Origin: Xylophilus sp042867185
GTDB taxonomy: Bacteria; Pseudomonadota; Gammaproteobacteria; Burkholderiales; Burkholderiaceae_C
Length of the DNA: 64,000 nucleotides
Assembly (NCBI GenBank): GCA_042867185.1
Contig: JBHZQV010000001.1
Coordinates: 310,001-374,000 of the forward strand
Direction: 5' to 3'
Part shown: positions 20,461-29,257 of the stretch, piece after piece
Position numbering within the stretch: position 1 is the stretch's first letter
How the letters are laid out: every line of letters begins with the position of its first letter
The notes under the pieces: model-generated
Database searches by the model: none
Told to the model about the DNA's origin: nothing
Seen by the model: only the letters and a program-made list of their open reading frames with translations
Translations under genes and position numbers: made by a program

Positions 20461-20624
20461 GGGTATCCGGAAAAGGGGTGGGTCCCGGTCCTGCGGCGTG
20501 GGCACCTCGGTGCTGCGGCGGGTCACGGGCAAAGCGGCTGGGAGCCATTTTGCCGGCAGCCATGAAACGCGAAGTGCGCAGGGGCCAGCCGCACGTTCCC
20601 GTGCCTGCCGTGGCGCGGAAGGAG

Positions 20625-21328
20625 TCAGGTTTTCTGCGGCGGTCGGCACGGGCGCGTCGGCAGGTCTACGACCGCCAGCACACCCGCCGTCCACGCCATG
20701 GCCATCGCCACGGACGCCGCCACATCGCTCGGGAAGTGGAAGCCCAGGTACACCCGGCTGAACCCCACCAGGCCGGTCATGGCGCAGCCGGCCAGCACCG
20801 CCAGCCATCGCGGGGAAGCCTGCGCCGTGCGGTGCGACGCGTACAGCACCAGGAACCCATAGAACAGCGCCGCGCCGGTGGTGTGGCCGCTGGGAAAGCT
20901 GAAGTTCGACAGGTGGGGCAGGGCGAGGTCGAACGACGGGCGGGGCCGGCGGACCAGGTGCTTCAGCGCCAGGTGGGCCAGCATGCCGGCCGGGACCACC
21001 CGGCACCACAGCGTCAGCCAGGCCTTTTCGTCGCGGCGCAGCAGCCAGACGGCCAGCACCGCGCCCATGGCCAGGATGCCGAGCGTACTGTGCAGGGCGG
21101 TCACCCCGCCAGCAGCTGGGTGTGGAGCGGGGTGCCGGCGCCTTGCAGCAGCATCGTCGCGGCACGGTCGTAGCGGGCCAGGCCCTGGTGGGTGGCGGCG
21201 TCGCGGGCCAGCAGCAGCAGTGCCATGGCCGACAGCAGGCACAGCATCGCGCTCTGGCGACGGGCCGAAAGCACCGCGGCCACGGCCACGGGCCCGTGCG
21301 CCGCCTTGGGGAGAGGGCCGATCGTCAT
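20625..21328 (-). pseudogene. PAP2-family phosphatase, split by a –1 frameshift
   Basis: Two frames together make one PAP2 protein. The 5' part (21328 to 21101, MTIGPLPKAAHG start, one membrane helix, 75 residues) ends at a TGA in GCGGGGTGACC. The 3' part (159 residues, readable from the GTG at 21104) holds the whole active site: K-x6-RPRP as KHLVRRPRP, PSGHT, and SRVYLGFHFPSD. One extra G in the GGGG run would join them as LLAGVTALHST. The GTGA overlap would also allow coupled translation of two polypeptides. It could be a sequencing error, a real mutation or a split gene. The 5' ATG overlaps the stop of the other PAP2 gene. Confidence 0.7.
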
Positions 21329-22071
21329 CGCCCGCCCGCCGCTGCGGGTGGGGCGGTGCCGGCGGCATGCGCCACTGCGCCGCATGCCGGCGTGCGGCGG
21401 TCCCGGATGCGCCGCGCCACCGCATCGATGCCCCACGCCACGCACCAGCAAACCCAGCCGCTCCACAGCGTATGGCTCATGAAATGCGCGCCGCGCATCT
21501 GCTGCGTGAGCCCCAGGACCAGACCCGCGGTCAACCCGCCGACCAGCCAGGCACGCGCCCGCCCGGGCTCGCTGCCGCGGTAGGCGAAATAGCCGCCGAC
21601 GAAGGCGAAGCCGGTCGATGCATGCCCGGCCGGAAAGCAGCCGCCGCTGCCGCCGTCGGAGCCGAACAGATTCGCCCAGTGCGAGCGGTAATGCGCAATG
21701 CCGCCGAAATCCTCCAGGCTCCAGGGACAGCTGGTGGTACTGGTCGCCTTGAGCAGGCTGACCGCCGCCACGGCCGCCAAGGTGGTGACCGCCCACTGCA
21801 GCCGGCGGCCGAACGGAATGCGCCGCAGGCCGCCCATCGGACGCCATACGCCCACCCACAGCCACGCGACCACGACCCAGGCCAGGTTGCGGGCGCCGCT
21901 GTGCAGCACCCGGGTCAGCAGCCAGTGGTCCTGCAGCGGAAAACCGGCGGGGCCGCCGAAGACCTGCGCCAGCGGCAGGTCCAGCCCGGTGGCATCCCAG
22001 GCCAGCAGGACCAGCCCGCACGCCGCCGTGACCAGGCCCAGGCCCGGGCCCTTGTTCGAAAAACGTTCCAT
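21325..22071 (-). CDS. PAP2-family membrane phosphatase
   Basis: A 248-residue integral membrane protein of the type 2 phosphatidic acid phosphatase family. The motifs are present but modified: KATSTTSCPW as motif 1, FPAGHAS as motif 2 and HFMSHTLWSGW with the catalytic His as motif 3. This matches the LpxE / KdsA-neighbour style of PAP2 proteins that act on lipid phosphates or undecaprenyl pyrophosphate in the periplasm. It is in tandem with a second PAP2 gene (ATGA overlap). Confidence 0.82.
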   Translation of the reverse strand: MERFSNKGPGLGLVTAACGLVLLAWDATGLDLPLAQVFGGPAGFPLQDHWLLTRVLHSGARNLAWVVVAWLWVGVWRPMGGLRRIPFGRRLQWAVTTLAAVAAVSLLKATSTTSCPWSLEDFGGIAHYRSHWANLFGSDGGSGGCFPAGHASTGFAFVGGYFAYRGSEPGRARAWLVGGLTAGLVLGLTQQMRGAHFMSHTLWSGWVCWCVAWGIDAVARRIRDRRTPACGAVAHAAGTAPPAAAGGR

Positions 22072-22141
22072 GCCGCGGAGGGTCGCGGTTTCGGCTGAAC
22101 CCTGCCTTAACGGGGCGGCCCCCGGCCGGCGTGTGGGCGAC

Positions 22142-22795
22142 CTAGGCGTCGGGCGCGGCGGCCGGCTCCGGCTGCGGCGCGTACGGCACGGCGAGCGGCG
22201 GCAGCTCGACCTTGCCGATGCCGCCCAGGAACAGGTCGGCCACGATCGGGCCCATCGCCGCATGGCTCAGCGCGCCGTCGGGCTTCATCCAGGTGAACAT
22301 CCAGTTGACCATGCCGAACAACAGCATGGTCAGCGGCTTGGCGAGCGGAGCGCCGGGTGCGCCGGGCCGCATCTCGGCCACCGCGTCGGCGAACCCGGCC
22401 ACCACGCGGCGCTCTTTGCCCAGCACCCGTTCGCGGTCTTCCGCCTCCAGGAAACGCACGTCCTCGGTCAGCACCCGATGCGCGTCCTGGGCGCCGGCGT
22501 ATTCCTCGACGATGCGGTGGATCAGGTGGCGCAGGCGTGCCTCGCCGTCCAGGTCCAGCGTGGGTTCGTCGTCCACCAGGGCGGCCAGCCGCGACACGTG
22601 GCCGTCGGCGATGCTCACCAGCAGGCTGTATTTGTCGCGGTAGTAGTGGTAGAGCGTGGCCTTCGACAGCTCGCAGGCCTGCGCCACCTGGTTCATCGAG
22701 GTGGAGGGATAGCCGTGCTTCGCGAAAAGGGCGGCGGCCCGTCGCAGGATCAGGTTGCGTTGGTCGTCGTAGCTGGCTGATCGTCCGCGCGGCAT
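22142..22795 (-). CDS. paaR: TetR-family repressor, probable PaaR
   Basis: A 217-residue regulator. The N-terminal helix-turn-helix reads SMNQVAQACELSKATLYHYY and the rest is an all-helical ligand domain. In betaproteobacteria a TetR protein of this kind represses the phenylacetate operon and responds to phenylacetyl-CoA. Here it lies 2.4 kb from paaG, with a matching palindromic operator in the paa promoter. The separation is caused by the intervening 721-residue gene on the same strand as paaR. Confidence 0.8.
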   Translation of the reverse strand: MPRGRSASYDDQRNLILRRAAALFAKHGYPSTSMNQVAQACELSKATLYHYYRDKYSLLVSIADGHVSRLAALVDDEPTLDLDGEARLRHLIHRIVEEYAGAQDAHRVLTEDVRFLEAEDRERVLGKERRVVAGFADAVAEMRPGAPGAPLAKPLTMLLFGMVNWMFTWMKPDGALSHAAMGPIVADLFLGGIGKVELPPLAVPYAPQPEPAAAPDA

Positions 22796-22840
22796 GTCGG
22801 GGGTTCTCGGTGCAAAAGGAACAAAGAGTGCGATGGTGCA

Positions 22841-25006
22841 CTAAGGCGCGGTGTGCCCGGGTTCTGGCGGGTTTTCCATCTCGACCACCACCTGCGCCGC
22901 GGGCGGGAGCGACGTGTCTCCCGGGCGCAGGTGCGCGGCGGCTTCTTCCAGCGTGAGCGTCGCAGGCGCTTGCCGGCTCGGCGAGGCGGCATCGTGCTCT
23001 GTCAGCGACCGGGCGTCTCGGATGAGTCGCTCGTTCTCTCCGTCGTCCAGATAGGCGTTGATGGCCTTGCTGGCCTGCGTCCCCCTGCGCTGTGCCAGCG
23101 CTTCGGCGGCACCCCCCTGGACCCCACGCAGGATCTGCCGGCCGACTCCGATGTCGGTTTCGCCCTCGCGCCGGTTGTTCTTGACCGTGATGGCGGTGTG
23201 CTGGTTGAGGGCACCGACGGCCGCCATCGCTCCCGACAGCGCCGCGATGCCGGCGGTCTGTTCCGTCGGCACCTGCCGTGATCCCCCCTGCGAGGCCGAC
23301 GTCGCCTTGCCCATCACCGAGGACGCCGCGCTGCCCAGCACCCCGAGGTGGAACATCTGGCCGATGCGCTGGGCGGTCTGTGAGGAGAATTCGCGCGTGG
23401 TGTACTTCTTGGCGATGTCGCGGGACAGTTGATTCGACAGTACGGAATTCTCGGCGCCGAGCAGCAGGGAGGCGGCGACGCCGTCCGGGGCCAGTGCGTC
23501 CAGCCTGCCTTCGCGCAAGGCCTGCAGGTCGTTGCGCACAAGATTCAAGGTCTTCGCCGCACCGGTCCCGTGGCCGAGTTCCAGATCCAGGTCGTCGTCG
23601 TCCTCGACCGTCGCGGCGGCGGACGACGGGGATGCCGCCACCTCGGCCGCCAGTGCTTTTTCCATCGACCCCACTTCGGCGGTGACGCGTTTCACCAGCG
23701 CCTGCGTGGGCGACTGAATCAGCCGGCGCAGTTTGCCGGGATCGATGTCGTCCTCTTCGACCGGTTCGCCCCGTGCGAACTTCTGCTTGCCCGCCGCGGT
23801 GAATATGTCGGCATACAGCAGATTGAGCAGGTTGTTGGAGTCCTGCTTCGCCTGTTCGTCGAAGCCGGCCGCCACATGCTGCGCAGCGGTCATCAGCAAG
23901 GCACCTGCGGTCTGTGCCGCCGGCGACACGGCAGCCGTCGCGCCGGTCTTGCCGAGCAGGCCCAGCGTGCTCGCAGAGGGCGAACGCAAGGTGCGCGGGA
24001 TGCTCTGCCAGCGATTGCCCTTCCATTGGCGATCGTGCGCACCCTGGGTCATGATGAAATTCTGCTGGGCCTGTACCAGTCGCGTTTCGGCTTCCAGCAA
24101 TTCGCCGGCCGCGGCCACGAGGCTGTCCTGCGCCGCCTCCGAAGGGTCCTGTTCCGCGGCGTGCCGAAGTTCGCGGAACCGGGCGCAGAGACTGCCGAAT
24201 TCCTGGAGCTGGGTTTCCAGGCTTTTCGCCAGATCCGGAAGCCAATGCTTGTCGCTGATCTGCTTCTTGTCCGGCACGATGACATGACCGCCGTGCTCGC
24301 GGATCGACTCGCACAGCGCGACCACCGCCGATTGCTGGACCGCGTTCATCGGCGCGGCGATGGCCGCCGTGGCGAAGCCGAATCCCGCGCCGGCCCACGG
24401 ATTGCCGGTGGCGTAGTTGATCCAGGGCGAGGCGATGTACTGCATCGCGTTGTTCAAGAAACTGCCGGTGGGGTTCGGCATGCCCGAAAACAAGGCCACG
24501 CGCCGCAGCTTGGAGACGTCGTTCTCGCTCAGCCCCTGCGCCTCGTACCAGCGGGCCACGTCTTTCGCATCGATGCGGCCGGACAGCTCTTCGTACGTGG
24601 CCGCACGACCCTGCTCGCCCGTGGCGCCACGCGGCTTTATCGGCCGGAGCGTGTTGACGAGGCCGGCAGCCAGTCGGGTGTCCACCGGGCGTCGGTTGTC
24701 CGCACGCAACTGGTCGCCGAGCCGCGACAGCGACGCTTCCGGAGAGCGCATCGATGCCGCCAGCGGCGCATCGGGCAGGGGGAGGGCGTCCGACGGCGCT
24801 GTCGGCTGCGATGCACGCAGGGGGCGGCGCGCGGCTTCCGCACCGGGCAGGCCGGGCGGCCGCGGCAGATGCGCCAGCGCGCTGCCGGACACGGTGTCCG
24901 GTCCTGCGGGCCGGGAGCCGGAGGCCCCCGGCGCCTCCGCCTCCTGGATTTCCGCGCTCGGCGTGGGGGTAGCGCTGACCGAATGGTCGAATCCCGATGT
25001 CTTCAT
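22841..25006 (-). CDS. Large protein of unknown function, resembles a type III effector
   Basis: I do not recognise the family. The 721-residue product starts MKTSGFDHSVSATPTPSAE after a near-ideal ribosome site (AAGGAG, seven bases before ATG). Its first 120 residues are Ser/Pro/Ala-rich and appear disordered, with no Sec signal. The body is helical, with weakly hydrophobic stretches (around residues 215–245, 350–375 and 610–635), an acidic run EDDDDLDLE and only two cysteines. That layout is typical of secreted effectors of plant-associated proteobacteria. It lies between paaR and the paa operon and shares their intergenic region. Alternative: a toxin-like or structural protein. Confidence 0.45.
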   Translation of the reverse strand: MKTSGFDHSVSATPTPSAEIQEAEAPGASGSRPAGPDTVSGSALAHLPRPPGLPGAEAARRPLRASQPTAPSDALPLPDAPLAASMRSPEASLSRLGDQLRADNRRPVDTRLAAGLVNTLRPIKPRGATGEQGRAATYEELSGRIDAKDVARWYEAQGLSENDVSKLRRVALFSGMPNPTGSFLNNAMQYIASPWINYATGNPWAGAGFGFATAAIAAPMNAVQQSAVVALCESIREHGGHVIVPDKKQISDKHWLPDLAKSLETQLQEFGSLCARFRELRHAAEQDPSEAAQDSLVAAAGELLEAETRLVQAQQNFIMTQGAHDRQWKGNRWQSIPRTLRSPSASTLGLLGKTGATAAVSPAAQTAGALLMTAAQHVAAGFDEQAKQDSNNLLNLLYADIFTAAGKQKFARGEPVEEDDIDPGKLRRLIQSPTQALVKRVTAEVGSMEKALAAEVAASPSSAAATVEDDDDLDLELGHGTGAAKTLNLVRNDLQALREGRLDALAPDGVAASLLLGAENSVLSNQLSRDIAKKYTTREFSSQTAQRIGQMFHLGVLGSAASSVMGKATSASQGGSRQVPTEQTAGIAALSGAMAAVGALNQHTAITVKNNRREGETDIGVGRQILRGVQGGAAEALAQRRGTQASKAINAYLDDGENERLIRDARSLTEHDAASPSRQAPATLTLEEAAAHLRPGDTSLPPAAQVVVEMENPPEPGHTAP

Positions 25007-25164
25007 GCAATGTCTCCTTGGTCTGGGGTTACCGAGCGTGATGGACCCCGGCGAACCGTTCCTGGGCCGGCGGAACCCATGTCCGTGCATCCGAACCGCC
25101 CGGCCGAGGGTTTTCGCTAGGCAGGCCCACGGCATGCACCCTTGCACCGGTCCGGCCGCCTACT

Positions 25165-25194
25165 TTAAAATATACCGAACGGTCGGTAGATAAT
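25165..25194 (+). promoter_or_regulatory. paa promoter with PaaR operator
   Basis: The palindrome TACCGAACGGTCGGTA (25173–25188) is close to the ACCGACCGGTCGGT-type PaaR sites known in betaproteobacteria. It fills the spacer between a weak –35 (TTAAAA, 25165) and a –10 (GATAAT, 25189–25194), so bound repressor would block RNA polymerase. Transcription would start near 25201, about 45 bases before paaG. Confidence 0.75.
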
Positions 25195-25245
25195 GTTTGT
25201 GCGTAGTTCCCTTTTTTGCTGAACCGTATTTGCTGCAGGAATCCC

Positions 25246-26028
25246 ATGTCCGAACCTCTCGTCCTGGTCGATCGCACCGCCTCGGTGACCACGCTGACGC
25301 TGAACCGCCCCGCGGCGATGAACAGCTTCGATCCGGCCCTGCATGCCGAGCTGCGCGCGGCGCTGGATGCCGCGGCCGGCGACGGCACGGTGCGCTGCGT
25401 GGTCGTCACCGGCGCCGGTCGCGGCTTCTGCGCCGGTCAGGACCTGGGCGACCCGGCCGCCGCGCCGGGCCGCGACCTGGGCCGGCTGATCGCCGACCAC
25501 TACACGCCGCTGGTGGAGCGCATCCGCTCGATGCCGGTGCCGGTGGTGGCCGCGGTGAACGGGGTGGCGGCCGGCGCCGGCGCCAACCTGGCGCTGTGCT
25601 GCGACATGGTGCTGGCGGCGCGCTCGGCCAGCTTCATCCAGGCCTTCTCCAAGATCGGCCTGGTGCCCGACACCGGCGGCACCTGGCTGCTGCCGCGCCT
25701 GGTCGGCCATGCGCGGGCGATGGGCCTCGCCCTGCTCGGCGACAAGCTGCCGGCCGAAGAGGCCGCCCGCATCGGCCTGATTTGGCAGTGCGTGGACGAC
25801 GCGGCACTGCCGGGCGCCGCTGCCGCGCTGGCCGCCCGGCTGGCCGGCATGCCGCTGCGGGCGCTGGTCGCCACCCGCCACGCGCTGGCGGCCGCGCACG
25901 GCATGGACCTGACCAGCGCGCTGGCGAACGAGGCCGCGCTGCAAAGCACCTTGGGCACCGCGCCCGATTACCTGGAAGGCGTCGACGCCTTCCGCCAGAA
26001 GCGCGCACCGCACTTCACCGAGCGCTGA
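25246..26028 (+). CDS. paaG: Ring-1,2-epoxyphenylacetyl-CoA isomerase PaaG
   Basis: Crotonase-fold isomerase that turns the ring epoxide of phenylacetyl-CoA into oxepin-CoA. The 260-residue product shows the CoA-binding GRGFCAGQDLGD, the oxyanion-hole NGVAAGAGANLAL and the PaaG-typical SFIQAFSKIGLVPDTGGTW with the catalytic Asp. It is the first gene of the paa operon. The ATG at 25246 follows CAGGAA. Confidence 0.93.
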   Translation: MSEPLVLVDRTASVTTLTLNRPAAMNSFDPALHAELRAALDAAAGDGTVRCVVVTGAGRGFCAGQDLGDPAAAPGRDLGRLIADHYTPLVERIRSMPVPVVAAVNGVAAGAGANLALCCDMVLAARSASFIQAFSKIGLVPDTGGTWLLPRLVGHARAMGLALLGDKLPAEEAARIGLIWQCVDDAALPGAAAALAARLAGMPLRALVATRHALAAAHGMDLTSALANEAALQSTLGTAPDYLEGVDAFRQKRAPHFTER

Positions 26029-26049
26029 ACACACGGACGATCGACAGCC

Positions 26050-26490
26050 ATGGCCGACCCCACCCCCCAGCAGACGGCGGAGCGCGTGCGCGACGGCATG
26101 CTGCGCACCGACCACGCCACCCGTGCCCTGGGCATGGAGGTGCTGCAGGTCGCACCCGGCACGGCGACGCTCGCGATGCGGGTGCGCCAGGACATGCTCA
26201 ACGGCCACGGCACCTGCCACGGCGGCCTGATCGCCACGCTGGCCGATTCGGCCTTCGCATTCGCCTGCAATTCCTACGACGAACTCACCGTCGCCTCGGG
26301 CTTCGGCATCGACTTCCTGGCGCCTGCCCGGCTGGGCGATGTGCTGAGCGCTTGCTGCCGGGAGGTGTCGAAGGCCGGCCGCACCGGCGTCTACGACACC
26401 GACGTCGTCAACCAGCACGGTGAGCGTATCGCCGTCTTCCGCGGCCGCTCCTATACTGCCCGGGGCCGGCCGGCGGTACCCGCCGCCTGA
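26050..26490 (+). CDS. paaI: Hydroxyphenylacetyl-CoA thioesterase PaaI
   Basis: Hotdog-fold thioesterase of 146 residues that rescues CoA from dead-end thioesters of the phenylacetate pathway. The signature HGGLIATLADSAFAFACNS includes the catalytic Asp. It follows paaG by 21 bases and precedes paaK, the usual order. Confidence 0.93.
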   Translation: MADPTPQQTAERVRDGMLRTDHATRALGMEVLQVAPGTATLAMRVRQDMLNGHGTCHGGLIATLADSAFAFACNSYDELTVASGFGIDFLAPARLGDVLSACCREVSKAGRTGVYDTDVVNQHGERIAVFRGRSYTARGRPAVPAA

Positions 26491-26530
26491 CGCGCACCCT
26501 TCTGCCGCCCACGACAAACGAGCCACCACC

Positions 26531-27847
26531 ATGCCCGTGCAGCAACCCCGCCCCGGCGACCTGTCGCCGATCGAGACCGCCAGCCGCGACGAGATCGCGG
26601 CGCTGCAGTTGCAGCGCATGCAGGCCACGCTGCAGCGGGCCTACGCGCATGTGCCGCACTACCGCCGGGCCTTCGATGCGCACGGCGTGCACCCCGGCGA
26701 CCTGAAGCAGCTCTCGGACCTGGCGAAGTTCCCGTTCACCGTCAAACAGGACCTGCGCGAGAACTACCCCTTCGGCATGTTCGCGGTGCCCCGCGAGCAG
26801 GTGGCCCGCATCCACGCGTCGTCGGGCACCACCGGCAAGCCGACGGTGGTGGGCTACACCCAGAACGACATCGACACCTGGGCCGAACTGGTCGCGCGCT
26901 CGATCCGCGCCGCGGGCGGGCGGCCGGGCGACCTGGTCCACATCGCCTACGGCTACGGCCTCTTCACCGGCGGCCTGGGCGCGCACTACGGCGCCGAGCG
27001 CGCCGGGTGCACCGTGGTCCCGGTGTCGGGCGGGCAGACCGAGAAGCAGGTGCAGCTGATCCGCGACTTCCAGCCGTCGATCATCATGGTCACGCCCAGC
27101 TACATGCAGGTGATCATCGAAGAATTCGCGCGCCAGGGACTCGATGCGCGCGACAGCTCGCTGCAACTGGGCATCTTCGGCGCCGAGCCCTGGACCGAGG
27201 CGATGCGCCACGACATCGAGGCCAAGGCCCGCATCGACGCGGTCGACATCTACGGTTTGTCGGAGGTCATGGGCCCGGGCGTGGCCAGCGAATGCATCGA
27301 GAGCAAGGACGGCCCGGTGGTCTGGGAAGACCATTTCTATCCCGAGATCATCGACCCCGACACCGGCGCGCTGGTGGCCGACGGGGAAGAGGGCGAGCTG
27401 GTCTTCACCTCGCTCACCAAGGAGGCGATGCCGATCGTGCGTTATCGCACCCGCGACCTCACCCGGCTGCTGCCGCCCACTGCGCGCGCGTTCCGCCGCA
27501 TGGGCAAGATCGTCGGCCGCAGCGACGACATGATGATCATCCGCGGCGTCAACGTGTTTCCCACGCAGGTCGAGGAGATCGTGCTGGCGCACCGGCAGCT
27601 CTCGGGCCTCTACCAGGTGCATGTGAGCCGCACCGGCCTGATGGACGAAGTGGAGGTGCACTGCGAACTGCAGCCCGCCGCCTGCCCGATGCCCGACGCC
27701 GACCGCAGCGCGATCGCGCAGTGGGTGCAGCACCGGGTCAAGACGCTGGTCGGCATCTCCACCCGGGTGCGGGTATTCGACCCGCACTCGATCGAGCGCA
27801 CCCAGACCGGCAAGGCGCGCCGCGTGGTCGATACCCGCAGCCGCTGA
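26531..27847 (+). CDS. paaK: Phenylacetate–CoA ligase PaaK
   Basis: Activates phenylacetate to phenylacetyl-CoA with ATP. The 438-residue protein has the AMP-binding loop HASSGTTGKPTVVGYT, YGLSEVMGPGVA, and the C-terminal swing region RSDDMMIIRGVNVFPTQVE. The length is normal. The product is also the inducer that releases PaaR in studied systems. Confidence 0.96.
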   Translation: MPVQQPRPGDLSPIETASRDEIAALQLQRMQATLQRAYAHVPHYRRAFDAHGVHPGDLKQLSDLAKFPFTVKQDLRENYPFGMFAVPREQVARIHASSGTTGKPTVVGYTQNDIDTWAELVARSIRAAGGRPGDLVHIAYGYGLFTGGLGAHYGAERAGCTVVPVSGGQTEKQVQLIRDFQPSIIMVTPSYMQVIIEEFARQGLDARDSSLQLGIFGAEPWTEAMRHDIEAKARIDAVDIYGLSEVMGPGVASECIESKDGPVVWEDHFYPEIIDPDTGALVADGEEGELVFTSLTKEAMPIVRYRTRDLTRLLPPTARAFRRMGKIVGRSDDMMIIRGVNVFPTQVEEIVLAHRQLSGLYQVHVSRTGLMDEVEVHCELQPAACPMPDADRSAIAQWVQHRVKTLVGISTRVRVFDPHSIERTQTGKARRVVDTRSR

Positions 27848-27886
27848 GCCCCGACCGTCAACCGAAGACCCCCGAAGGAGAAACGC

Positions 27887-28906
27887 ATGTACACCCAGGC
27901 GATGGACACGATGGGCCAGGACGGCGACGCTGCCGACGCCCGCCGGAAGCCGGTGCGCTCCACCGACGAGCTGCGGCTGCAGGAGCGCTTCGACGCGCAT
28001 ATCGACGCGGGCGACTTCATCGAGGCGAAAGACTGGATGCCCGACCACTACCGCAAAACGCTGGTGCGGCAGATCAGCCAGCACGCCCATTCGGAGATCG
28101 TCGGCATGCTGCCCGAGGGCAACTGGATCAGCCGCGCGCCCACGCTCAAGCGCAAGGCCATCCTGCTGGCCAAGGTGCAGGACGAAGGCGGCCACGGCCT
28201 GTACCTGTACGCCGCGGCCGAGACGCTCGGCACCTCGCGCGACCAGATGTTCGAGGCCCTGCACACCGGCAAGGCCAAGTACAGCTCGATCTTCAACTAC
28301 CCCACCCTGACCTGGGCCGACATGGGCACCATCGGCTGGCTGGTGGATGGCGCGGCGATCATGAACCAGGTGCCGATCTGCCGCTGCTCCTACGCGCCGT
28401 ATGCCCGCGCCATGGTCCGCATCTGCCGCGAGGAGAGCTTCCACCAGCGCCAGGGCTACGAGGCGCTGCTGACGATGATGACCCAGGGCACCGAGGCGCA
28501 GAAGGCGATGGTGCAGGACGCGGTGAACCGCTGGTGGTGGCCGTCGATCATGATGTTCGGCCCGCCCGACGACCAGTCGCCCAACAGCGCCCAGTCGATG
28601 CGCTGGGGCATCAAGCGGGTGAGCAACGACGAACTGCGCCAGAAGTTCATCGATAGCGCGGTGGAGCAGGCCCGCATCCTGGGCGTGACCCTGCCCGACC
28701 CCGACCTGCAGTGGAACGAAGAGCGCCAGTCGCACGACTTCGGCGCCATCGACTGGAGCGAGTTCTGGCGGGTGATCGCCGGCGACGGCCCCTGCAACCG
28801 CGAGCGGCTGGCCACCCGCGTCAAGGCCTGGGACGACGGTGCCTGGGTGCGCGACGCCGCCCTGGCCCATGCCGCGAAGCAGGAGCGCACGGCCCTGGCG
28901 GCCTGA
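27887..28906 (+). CDS. paaA: Phenylacetyl-CoA epoxidase, catalytic subunit PaaA
   Basis: Di-iron monooxygenase subunit of the PaaABCE complex, which epoxidises the aromatic ring. The 339-residue protein has the ligand-bearing stretches KVQDEGGHGLYLY and CREESFHQRQGYE, carrying Glu and His residues for the two irons. A GGAG ribosome site lies before the ATG. PaaB, C, D and E follow closely. Confidence 0.97.
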   Translation: MYTQAMDTMGQDGDAADARRKPVRSTDELRLQERFDAHIDAGDFIEAKDWMPDHYRKTLVRQISQHAHSEIVGMLPEGNWISRAPTLKRKAILLAKVQDEGGHGLYLYAAAETLGTSRDQMFEALHTGKAKYSSIFNYPTLTWADMGTIGWLVDGAAIMNQVPICRCSYAPYARAMVRICREESFHQRQGYEALLTMMTQGTEAQKAMVQDAVNRWWWPSIMMFGPPDDQSPNSAQSMRWGIKRVSNDELRQKFIDSAVEQARILGVTLPDPDLQWNEERQSHDFGAIDWSEFWRVIAGDGPCNRERLATRVKAWDDGAWVRDAALAHAAKQERTALAA

Positions 28907-28936
28907 GCGCCAGACATCCACACGACAAGGACCCCG

Positions 28937-29245
28937 ATGACCGACACCACCTCTCTCGCCCCCGGCACCGAGTGGCCCCTGTGGGAAGTGTTCGTCCGCA
29001 GCAAGGCCGGCCTGGACCACAAGCACTGCGGCAGCCTGCATGCGGCCGACCCGAAGATGGCGATCCAGATGGCGCGCGACGTCTACACCCGCCGCCAGGA
29101 GGGCAGCAGCATCTGGGTGGTCCGCTCCGACCAGATCGTGGCGAGCGACCCGGGCGACAAGCAGATGTACTTCGACCCGTCGGAGGACAAGGTGTACCGG
29201 CATCCGACGTTCTACGCGTTGCCGCGGTCCGTGGACCACATGTAG
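28937..29245 (+). CDS. paaB: Phenylacetyl-CoA epoxidase subunit PaaB
   Basis: A 102-residue structural subunit that bridges PaaAC heterodimers. It is recognised by TEWPLWEVFVRSK, the HKHCGSLHA run and the C-terminal FDPSEDKVYRHPTFY. It has no catalytic residues, as expected. It lies between paaA and paaC with short gaps. Confidence 0.96.
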   Translation: MTDTTSLAPGTEWPLWEVFVRSKAGLDHKHCGSLHAADPKMAIQMARDVYTRRQEGSSIWVVRSDQIVASDPGDKQMYFDPSEDKVYRHPTFYALPRSVDHM

Positions 29246-29257
29246 CCGGAGACCGCG

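Noticed and set aside
25051..25075. Plant-inducible-promoter-like box upstream of the effector-like gene
   Set aside because: One half is TTCCG instead of TTCG, no good –10 lies at the expected distance, and such pairs arise easily in GC-rich DNA. Kept only as a weak remark, not as a feature.
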